DNA of 9,698 nucleotides, from the NCBI GenBank assembly GCA_019310665.1, contig JAFDDW010000217.1, positions 1 through 9,698 on the forward strand, written 5' to 3'. Source of the stretch: Deltaproteobacteria bacterium. Lineage in GTDB: Bacteria > Desulfobacterota > Desulfobacteria > Desulfobacterales > JAFDCJ01. Below, piece by piece: positions 1-5,106 of the stretch. Positions within the stretch are counted from its first letter, which is position 1. Each line of letters begins with the position of its first letter. A program made the translations under genes and the position numbers. The notes below the pieces were generated by a model that was given only the letters and a program-made list of their open reading frames with translations, had not been told where the DNA came from and did not search any database.

Positions 1-1
1 C

Positions 2-424
2 AAACATCTCAAGCGAACGGTTAACAGCGGATTTCCCCGCTACTCCCTCTATGTGGATGCCCATTTTATGGCCGAAATGTGTGCCGGCATCCTGGTGGCG
101 GTTACTGATTTCAAGCAGTTTAACGGTAATTTGGCCCTGGATGTGGCCGATGGGGGTGAAATCTGTGCCGGAATGGGGGGACGCGAGTTTATCACCAGAG
201 AAGGTGAGATTGTGTTACGGGATGAAAAGGAAATCGTCTGTGTCCTCTGCCAGGGGGCTGATGAAAAAACCCGCGTACGGGAGGAAACCGTAAATGTTCT
301 GTTCTACGCCTATGCGGTTCCCGGTATTGCAGGTCAATATCTCAAGGAGGGACTGACTATCGCCGCAGACACGCTGGTAGAGTTTGGAAGGGGAAAACTT
401 AAGTTTGTTGAAGTTTGTAAGTAG
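2..424 (+). CDS. Solo B3/B4 domain protein, C-terminal part (5' end outside window)
   Basis: The frame is open from the first bases to a TAG at 422-424, giving 140 residues with no start inside the window. The sequence has the character of the B3/B4 domain of phenylalanyl-tRNA synthetase beta chain in its stand-alone form: a glycine-rich DGGEICAGMGGREF segment, then VLRDEKEIVCVLCQGADEKTRV, then REETVNVLFYAYAVPGI. The last two correspond to the family pattern 'vvyrDe.g.lcr.w.w...triteeT.nalf...g'. In the synthetase this domain lies in the editing region; the role of solo versions is not established. The protein is probably cytoplasmic, since no membrane segment is visible. The GTG at 53 and ATG at 67 are internal, because the homologous frame continues upstream. 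Transcription ends in the hairpin directly after the stop. The family call is moderately sure; the function is unknown. Confidence 0.72.
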   Translation, partial: KHLKRTVNSGFPRYSLYVDAHFMAEMCAGILVAVTDFKQFNGNLALDVADGGEICAGMGGREFITREGEIVLRDEKEIVCVLCQGADEKTRVREETVNVLFYAYAVPGIAGQYLKEGLTIAADTLVEFGRGKLKFVEVCK

Positions 425-427
425 TTA

Positions 428-467
428 AAAAAAGATCCTTTGTCGCTGGTGACAAAGGATCTTTTTT
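428..467. terminator. Bidirectional rho-independent terminator
   Basis: A perfect 17-bp stem (arms 428-444 and 451-467, reading AAAAAAGATCCTTTGTC on the left) encloses a 6-nt loop GCTGGT. The outer stem is A on the left and T on the right, so each strand gives a hairpin followed by a U run. It begins four bases after the stop of the B3/B4 gene and ends 24 bases before the stop of the convergent lipoprotein gene. It therefore plausibly terminates both. Confidence 0.92.
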
Positions 468-491
468 AAGTATTGGGGTTTTATTTTCTAG

Positions 492-1043
492 CTATCCTTT
501 AACTAGCTTAAAGCTGGTTAGCATTTGTTTAAAATCTGCGATACCGTTATCATAGTAGTCCTGAATACCTGCGCTGTAACGCAAATTAAAAAATGAGTTA
601 CCGCTTATAAAACCATAATAAAGTGTTTTGTACGCAAATCCCTTTTTGTTCTTGTAGGTAAATAAAATTTTGAAGCCGGCATGCCCGTCTATGAGGGCAG
701 GGGTATTTTCTAACACTCTGAAATTCATGATTTTGCGGTCAGAGGAAATTTCGTCAATAATAATGCCGGCCGATTCCAGGGGCAGCATTCGCTTTCTTAA
801 CTTCTTTTTGGTGTGGTTGAAGGGGCGATCAATCGGGCGCTGCTGGATAAACACGTACCCCAGAGTGGCTTTTTCCCATTTTGTGATAAGATATCTCTTT
901 TCATATTTCGGCTTATACCATCCCTGGGGTATATCAACTGAGATGCCGCCATCAGGTAAACCTTTGAGGCTGCGTTTATTCGCTGCCGACGCGCAGCCGA
1001 AAATCAGACCCAAAGAAATAAAAAGGAGCAGTATTTTTTTCAT
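492..1043 (-). CDS. Putative lipoprotein of unknown function (183 aa), PsbP/Mog1-like appearance
   Basis: The start ATG at 1043 overlaps the TGA of the upstream protease gene (ATGA), with GGAGAAG a few bases upstream. An in-frame ATG at 1067 would lie inside the protease gene and put eight residues (MYQQRRRI) ahead of the signal peptide, so it was not chosen. Residues 1-16 form a lipoprotein signal peptide (MKKILLLF, hydrophobic core) ending in L-I-F-G-C with Cys17 as the lipidated residue. Phe at -2 is unusual. The mature part shows a GISVDIPQGWYKP start and ends with a beta-rich FFNLRYSAGIQDYYDNGIADFKQMLTSFKLV. That end resembles the closing strand and helix of PsbP/Mog1-fold proteins, which is my inference from pattern only. 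Translational coupling suggests a joint envelope role with the M48 protease, possibly as partner or substrate adaptor. No known family is claimed. Confidence 0.8.
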   Translation of the reverse strand: MKKILLLFISLGLIFGCASAANKRSLKGLPDGGISVDIPQGWYKPKYEKRYLITKWEKATLGYVFIQQRPIDRPFNHTKKKLRKRMLPLESAGIIIDEISSDRKIMNFRVLENTPALIDGHAGFKILFTYKNKKGFAYKTLYYGFISGNSFFNLRYSAGIQDYYDNGIADFKQMLTSFKLVKG

Positions 1044-2236
1044 GATTCTTCTCCGTTGTTGATACATCTTTGCAAGTACCCCTGGATATAGGCTTTGTCA
1101 GGTGCATCGGGTGCAAGCACCAGGCATGATTCGAAAAATTTTTGTGCCAGACGCCGCTCACCTTCCTTATAGTGTATCAATCCCATGGCTTTGTAAGGTG
1201 CGGAAAACGTCGGATCCAGGGCAATGGCTTTCTCATAATGCGTGATGGCTTTTTGGGTATCAACCTGCCGGCCTTGCTGCCTGTATATTTCACCGAGCAG
1301 GTAGTAGGCGCCGGCATCATACGGATTTTGGCGCAGATATTTTTCCGCGCCCTTCTGGGCAACATAAAACCGGCCCATTCGGAGATCCAGCCGGGCATTG
1401 GCCAGGACCAGTTTGTTCAGCCGGGTTCGGAAAATTTCGGTATTTTTTATGCCGGCCTTGTTACCTGAATATTCGGTGGCCAGCCAACGGCTGACGTTCT
1501 CTATGCGCTGCTCTACGCTGGGATGGGTTCCGAAGAAAAAGGGCTCTTTGATACCCTTGATTTCGATTTCCTGTCGCAGGTGTTCAAAAAGATTCAGGAC
1601 CTGCCTAGGATCATAGCCTGCTTTGACTATGAGGTCAAGCCCGACGCGATCGGCTTCGGCTTCAAACTCACGGGTGTAGCCGGTTACAGCAGCTATCGAT
1701 CCATTCACTCCCAGTATTCGGGCCAGATCCTGAACCATAGCGATTTTTTTTAGAGATTGCCTGACGGCAGCCATATACCCGGGACGGTCATTGATACTTT
1801 TTATGACCCTCAATGAATGGCGGTGGGTGCAGTGGGTCATTTCATGGGCCAGCAGGGCAGCCAACTGGGCCTCATTATCCAGGCGGGATAGAACCCCGGT
1901 ATGGATATAGATGACACCGTTGGGGAAGGCAAAGGCATTTAAATTTGGATCATTGACGACTTTAATATCAAAGGAAATGTCAGGCGAATGTGTATACGCT
2001 TGAAGCTTTTTGGCAACATCATCAAGATAGGCTTTAAGCTCTGCATCCTCGTAGAGCAGACCGCTGTTATTTATGACCTGTTGTTCTTCCTGGGCCCGGC
2101 GCCAAAGAATTTTTTCATCTTCACCGTCCGCAATTGCCTCGTTAATTGAAATCGGCGGGGCTGTTGCACACCCAACTGCCAGGCAACACACAGCCAGTAA
2201 TAATGCAAGATATTTCATCCTTCGGGTAGAAATCAT
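1040..2236 (-). CDS. M48 family zinc metalloprotease with C-terminal TPRs (BepA-like lipoprotein)
   Basis: This 398-aa protein starts with a signal peptide ending L-A-V-G-C, so Cys23 is probably lipidated. The M48 catalytic core is complete: HEMTH at 131-135 (zinc His131 and His135, catalytic Glu132) and the third-ligand motif EFEAEADRVG around 190-199. A THPSVEQRI segment at 237-245 corresponds to the region of the E. coli BepA 'His switch', here His238. Residues ~275-395 form tetratricopeptide-like helices (AGAYYLLGEIYRQQGR, YEKAIALDP, APYKAMGLIHYKEG). BepA degrades or helps assemble outer-membrane proteins such as LptD in the periplasm; a similar quality-control role is inferred. E. coli BepA is soluble, whereas this one appears membrane-anchored. 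The start at 2236 has a weak GGA 7 bases upstream. The alternative ATG at 2218 (MKYLALLL) has GAAGG abutting it, too close for a good site. The gene overlaps the downstream lipoprotein gene by ATGA. Confidence 0.93.
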   Translation of the reverse strand: MISTRRMKYLALLLAVCCLAVGCATAPPISINEAIADGEDEKILWRRAQEEQQVINNSGLLYEDAELKAYLDDVAKKLQAYTHSPDISFDIKVVNDPNLNAFAFPNGVIYIHTGVLSRLDNEAQLAALLAHEMTHCTHRHSLRVIKSINDRPGYMAAVRQSLKKIAMVQDLARILGVNGSIAAVTGYTREFEAEADRVGLDLIVKAGYDPRQVLNLFEHLRQEIEIKGIKEPFFFGTHPSVEQRIENVSRWLATEYSGNKAGIKNTEIFRTRLNKLVLANARLDLRMGRFYVAQKGAEKYLRQNPYDAGAYYLLGEIYRQQGRQVDTQKAITHYEKAIALDPTFSAPYKAMGLIHYKEGERRLAQKFFESCLVLAPDAPDKAYIQGYLQRCINNGEES

Positions 2237-2324
2237 ATAATGATCCGGGGCTTTGAATAGCGATTGATTAGTTTCTTCTAGTGCGAAAATTTCAATAATT
2301 TAAAATAGTTAAATCTACGCACCC

Positions 2325-2362
2325 CGTTGGACTCCAGGGAATTTATTCATGGAGTTTTAACG
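2325..2362. other. Imperfect hairpin in intergenic region
   Basis: ACTCCA (2331-2336) pairs with TGGAGT (2350-2355). Inside it GAA pairs with TTC around a TTTA loop, and outside it CGTT (2325-2328) pairs with AACG (2359-2362) across a small internal loop. It lies about 90 bases upstream of the protease start and just before a second hairpin. It could be part of the protease leader RNA or of a plus-strand small RNA. The function is unknown. Confidence 0.45.
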
Positions 2363-2366
2363 AGTA

Positions 2367-2400
2367 TCGGTAATTTGGTTACCGAACTTTACTTTTTTTT
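2367..2400 (+). terminator. Terminator-like hairpin with T8 tract, no upstream plus-strand gene
   Basis: A perfect 7-bp stem TCGGTAA/TTACCGA (2367-2373 and 2379-2385, loop TTTGG) is followed by ACTTTAC and eight T (2393-2400). The seven-base gap before the T run and the AT-rich stem make it a modest intrinsic terminator. No plus-strand gene lies upstream, so it may end an untranslated transcript or block antisense reading away from the protease gene. Confidence 0.35.
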
Positions 2401-2514
2401 AAGCCCGTTATGGAAATTGAATGATTTTTCAGATAGTTGCGATGGACAGCGGTTGGTTGACAAATAATGAAAGGGGTTCATATTGAAAATTTGTTTCATT
2501 TATTAATTTTTCTA

Positions 2515-2542
2515 TGGACTTTTTTTTCAAAATGTTTATAAT
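2515..2542 (+). promoter_or_regulatory. Sigma70-type promoter for the 68-aa lipoprotein gene
   Basis: A perfect -10 hexamer TATAAT (2537-2542) has TGGACT (2515-2520), a 4/6 match to the -35 consensus, 16 bases upstream. The start codon follows 68 bases after the -10, leaving a leader of about 60 nt with a T9-10 run just before the Shine-Dalgarno. Confidence 0.6.
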
Positions 2543-2610
2543 ATGCGGCAGGTTAAAACAGTCGGTGGGTCAGATTCGATTCTGTTTTTTTTTTGAAAGG
2601 AGGTTCGATC

Positions 2611-2817
2611 ATGAAAAAAGTTATTTTTCTACTGATCATTGCGTTTTTTCTAGCGGGTTGCACCGCCGAATGGTACAAACACGACACCATTTATAAAACG
2701 AATGATCACATGACCTTTAGCTGGTGGGGATACAACAATCCCTCAAATGAAGATTTGAAACAATCTGAATCAGAAGGATGGTGGGGCGCGGAAATTCCCT
2801 ATATCCCGGCCGAGTAG
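2611..2817 (+). CDS. Small lipoprotein of unknown function (68 aa)
   Basis: The start at 2611 is decided by AAAGGAGG (2596-2603) seven bases upstream; the in-frame ATG at 2593 precedes the ribosome binding site and is not used. The signal peptide MKKVIFLLIIAFFLAGC has a textbook LAGC lipobox, so the mature protein begins at Cys17 and has only 52 residues. The mature part is aromatic and acidic: EWYKHDTIYKTNDH, then a tryptophan pair in SWWGY, and a second WW in SEGWWGAEIPYIPAE. There are no further cysteines, which argues against disulfides. The two WWG motifs and the YIPAE end look conserved rather than random. The gene stands alone between divergent and convergent neighbours. Real gene status is strongly supported by promoter, Shine-Dalgarno and lipobox. 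Function is not recognised. Confidence 0.88.
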   Translation: MKKVIFLLIIAFFLAGCTAEWYKHDTIYKTNDHMTFSWWGYNNPSNEDLKQSESEGWWGAEIPYIPAE

Positions 2818-3074
2818 TTCTTTGGTGTTGGAAAGCTGTGGATATGAATCGGCCGAATTGATGACGTCTTTCCGACTCTATCTGTGATTTGCAGAAAAAT
2901 AAGTCCCTAAAGTGGCAGGCTGCTATACTGATGTATCCGACTGGCAACCTAGACGATGGGTCCTTCCGTCACGCAAATGGAATTAAAAGGGCTCAGCAGT
3001 CATGCCCTGAGGAATAAAACCTCAAACCGGATAGCAACTGCCGCATTGGGGATGGAAACCATAAGAACTGATGG

Positions 3075-3605
3075 TCAAAGCCTTTTTTTAAAGCTGTCAA
3101 GTGCCTCCTGCAGCATACGGCGTATAAATACCTCTTTATCGCCGTCGGTTAGCTGCATATATTCTGTATAGTTCGCATTCGACTGTTCCAGACCCGGTGG
3201 ATGTCCCCCGCGTCTTTTTTTTATTTTATCAAACTCCTGCACCATTTCCAACAGGCTGTAACGCTGCCCTTCAAAAGCTAGGATCCATTCTAATCGTCGC
3301 ATCATTTCAAAGCGCAGCTGATCGACTAAAAAGAGATGAATATCGACCACTCGCATTTGATCCGGGTTGCCAAGGTAGTGAAATTCTGATGCCAAACCAA
3401 GACCCCGGATGCCCATGATAAGTTCGTAGTATGCGTGGGAACTGTTTTCACCGGGTTGCGACAGATAGTAAAGGGTTTTATCGGAAAGATCTGAAAGCCG
3501 GGTACTGGAATCAAACGATTCTGAAAAACGTTTTTGCCAGGGCCCGAAACCTCTTTGTTCCAGCGCCCGGATGCGATAGGCTTTAAGGTCCACAACTTTG
3601 GTCAT
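3075..3605 (-). CDS. Conserved-looking cytoplasmic protein of unknown function (176 aa)
   Basis: The 176-residue frame begins MTKVVDLKAYRIRALEQRGFGPWQKRF and has neither a signal peptide nor a membrane segment, and no cysteine. It reads as a mostly helical, charged protein. A hydrophobic helix pair spans ~60-115 (YYELIMGIRGLG, VVDIHLFLVDQLRFEMMRRLEWI). A basic stretch KKRRGGH follows at 129-135, and an amphipathic C-terminal helix ends in DSFKKRL. The ribosome binding site upstream of 3605 is poor (AAAAGAC only), and no operon partner is close: 190 bases separate it from the gene behind. I recall similar proteins only as uncharacterised products in deltaproteobacteria, which is unverified. 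No domain can be named, so no function is proposed. Confidence 0.78.
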   Translation of the reverse strand: MTKVVDLKAYRIRALEQRGFGPWQKRFSESFDSSTRLSDLSDKTLYYLSQPGENSSHAYYELIMGIRGLGLASEFHYLGNPDQMRVVDIHLFLVDQLRFEMMRRLEWILAFEGQRYSLLEMVQEFDKIKKRRGGHPPGLEQSNANYTEYMQLTDGDKEVFIRRMLQEALDSFKKRL

Positions 3606-3796
3606 GCGGTCTAGTCTTTTTAGTTTGAGAAGGCATTTACTAATGCGATCATTTTAATTTAGACCTATCAACTGCTGAAAATATTGCTCAACCCGATGTC
3701 TACTTATTTTCGCTCGCATTAGTAGGGCACGCGGCGAATTTGAACTCAGGTGTTACCGTAATAAATTAAAAAACATTTTGCAAAACAAAACCAGCG

Positions 3797-4489
3797 TTAA
3801 TACCGAATGCCCTTGATGATAAAATAGATGCCGACTGCCACCATGAGTACGGCACCGATACGATATATAATCTCTCTTTTTTTCAACCAGCCCATATCGG
3901 CCAGTTTGGCGACCAGAAATAAAGCCGGCACAGTGCCCAGGCCGAAGCATATCATCACGCCCATACCTTTAATAATTGCCTCGAGGGTGCCGGCGGCTTC
4001 CATTCCGGCACCGGCGGCTGCCAGCAAGGCGGTATAGACAGGACCGCAGGGCAGCAGTCCCAGCAGCAACCCGATCGGAAAATAGGCGGCAGGGGATTTT
4101 ATCTGTGACAGCCTCCGAAATCCCTTTGAGATAAATCCACCGGGGTTGTAGGAATTACCAAACACCTGTCCGAAAGAAATCCAGCCGCTCATGGCCAGTC
4201 CCATGATAATGATCAGGACCCCGGCAAAAATCATGGCGCCTTTTTGGATTTCGGCGATATGGGCGGCAACCAGGGTGAACGAGCCAGTGGCCCCCATGAC
4301 ACCGCCCAAAACACCATAGGTGACCACCCGGCCGGAATTGTAAAGCAGGTGGGGTAATAAAATATTTTTATCTTTAAGATTGAGCGATAAGGAGACGACA
4401 ATAGGCCCGCACATTCCGATGCAATGGCCGAAACCCACCGCAAATCCGGTGGCTAAAAATACGGGGTAAAGGGGATCAATAAATGACAT
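3797..4489 (-). CDS. TauE/SafE- or UreH-like (DsbD_2-type) six-helix membrane protein
   Basis: The protein has about six hydrophobic helices and two signature repeats. These are GHCIGMCGPI in the first helix (His22, Cys23, Cys27 counting from the 4489 start) and GLLPCGPVY in the fourth (Cys148). The paired Cys-Gly-Pro motifs are typical of the DsbD/CcdA-related 'UreH-like' domain usually annotated as sulfite exporter TauE/SafE family. Family members occur near cbb3 oxidase assembly (CcoG/FixH/CcoI) and metal-handling genes; a metal or thiol transport role is inferred. Start choice: ATG 4489 is preferred, but GTG 4510 would add seven residues, and neither has a well-spaced Shine-Dalgarno (GAGG is 15 bases from the ATG). 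Either start overlaps the end of the FixH/YtkA-like gene, by 14 or 35 bases, so translation is probably coupled. Confidence 0.85.
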   Translation of the reverse strand: MSFIDPLYPVFLATGFAVGFGHCIGMCGPIVVSLSLNLKDKNILLPHLLYNSGRVVTYGVLGGVMGATGSFTLVAAHIAEIQKGAMIFAGVLIIIMGLAMSGWISFGQVFGNSYNPGGFISKGFRRLSQIKSPAAYFPIGLLLGLLPCGPVYTALLAAAGAGMEAAGTLEAIIKGMGVMICFGLGTVPALFLVAKLADMGWLKKREIIYRIGAVLMVAVGIYFIIKGIRY

Positions 4490-4961
4490 TGAAGATAAAT
4501 TTAACCTCACCCGATTCGGGGACTATGACATTTGCAAACCAGGTTCTCTTGCCGCTGGGGCAACGAACAATCACACCGGTTCCCTCGTAAGTCCCCGGGC
4601 CGGTTGGTTTCAACCACACTTGATTCGGGCCCATTTTCATGGCAGGCATGCCCAGGTCGATATGGGGATGTTTGGCCGGCGAGGCGCCTTCTATGGATAC
4701 TTTAAAGACCAGATCCTGCATGGCTTTCACGGGCCGGGGGGTAATCTCAAGGGAAACGGTAAGATCCCCCGAAGATTGCGAGCATACGCCTTTATGCGCG
4801 TCGCAATTGACGGTGGATTCAGCTGCCAGGGCCGGACCTGGGGCCAACGGACCGTCAAAAACCAGAAGGCCCGTCAGGATAAAAAATAAGGATATAATTT
4901 TGAGGACCCGTTTCGTTGCAAAATAGAGCTGTTTACCGCCTGTGAGTATGCTCGGCTTCAT
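4476..4961 (-). CDS. Secreted FixH/YtkA-like domain protein
   Basis: This 161-aa protein has GGAGGT four bases before ATG 4961, a strong start. A long basic N-region and a hydrophobic core (~19-35) lead to a signal peptidase I site near ALA-A at 46-47. Mature features are a Cys53-Cys60 pair (CDAHKGVC), a beta-sandwich with HPHIDLGMPAMKMG at 98-111, and a closing GTYEGTGVIVRCPSGKRTWFANV. The HxxxxMPxMxMG arrangement matches the YtkA-like/FixH pattern, in which methionines and histidines suggest copper binding. Metal binding is inferred, not shown. A third cysteine (Cys134) remains. The overlap with the TauE/UreH-like gene indicates one operon: a periplasmic domain protein plus a membrane partner, as seen around cbb3 oxidase maturation. 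No oxidase or P-type ATPase gene is in the window. Confidence 0.83.
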   Translation of the reverse strand: MKPSILTGGKQLYFATKRVLKIISLFFILTGLLVFDGPLAPGPALAAESTVNCDAHKGVCSQSSGDLTVSLEITPRPVKAMQDLVFKVSIEGASPAKHPHIDLGMPAMKMGPNQVWLKPTGPGTYEGTGVIVRCPSGKRTWFANVIVPESGEVKFIFNVIY

Positions 4962-4997
4962 TTTACCTCCATTTCCAATTCAGACGACGACATTTCA

Positions 4998-5024
4998 AAT
5001 ATACAAATCCTGCCTTAAATTCAA
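4998..5024 (-). promoter_or_regulatory. Possible promoter for the FixH/YtkA-like operon
   Basis: Read on the minus strand, TTGAAT (5019-5024) precedes TATATT (4998-5003) with a short 15-base spacer. The -10 lies about 37 bases before the start codon. The -35 sits in the ACTTGAA box that is also found upstream of three other genes in the window. The short spacer keeps confidence low. Confidence 0.35.
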
Positions 5025-5048
5025 GTACCAAATTCGGATCAGAAGTAA
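5017..5048. repeat. Direct repeat copy 1 (about 32 bp) upstream of FixH/YtkA-like gene
   Basis: It begins AAATTCAAGT, continues with CCAA and ends TCAGAAGTAA. The copy at 7428-7458 has the same order and orientation, differing by a few substitutions and one indel in the middle. The two copies bracket the amidohydrolase operon and each lies 60-80 bases before a minus-strand start codon. It may be a duplicated upstream regulatory element or a recombination scar. Confidence 0.6.
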
Positions 5049-5106
5049 AATGGCAGGGAGAATTGATAGAACCCATCTCAATACAATGACTCAAATTCCA
5101 AACTTT

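Larger units (their letters stand above)
2237..2510. other. Divergent intergenic region with hairpins, no gene seen
   Basis: This is AT-rich DNA between the M48 protease gene (-) and the small lipoprotein gene (+). I found no convincing open frame. It holds two hairpins (2325-2362 and 2367-2385) and a T tract (2393-2400), listed separately. A consensus -35 hexamer TTGACA at 2457-2462 has only a weak CATATT-like -10 at 2479-2484. No strong promoter for the protease gene could be assigned; TTGAAATTT on the minus strand near 2287-2295 is a possible -35. Confidence 0.5.

Noticed and set aside
670..1062. 130-aa plus-strand open frame
   Set aside because: It lies fully antisense to the lipoprotein gene, which has a signal peptide, lipobox and ribosome binding site; the antisense protein shows no coherent features.
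2970..3014. GGGCTCAG...GCCCTGAG near-hairpin as terminator for the small lipoprotein gene
   Set aside because: Only short 4-5 bp stems with a large loop and no T run; not supportable as a terminator.
2717..3171. Open frames of 76 aa (-) and 71 aa (+) around the end of the small lipoprotein gene
   Set aside because: No start signals, no protein-like pattern, and they overlap genes with strong evidence.
3760..3796. TTTTGCAAAA palindrome with T run as terminator of the TauE/UreH-like gene
   Set aside because: The stem would need an impossible loop-free turn and is pure A/T at the sides; too weak to list.
4620..4926. Two plus-strand open frames of 89 and 95 aa
   Set aside because: Antisense to the FixH/YtkA-like gene, overlapping each other in different frames and lacking ribosome binding sites.
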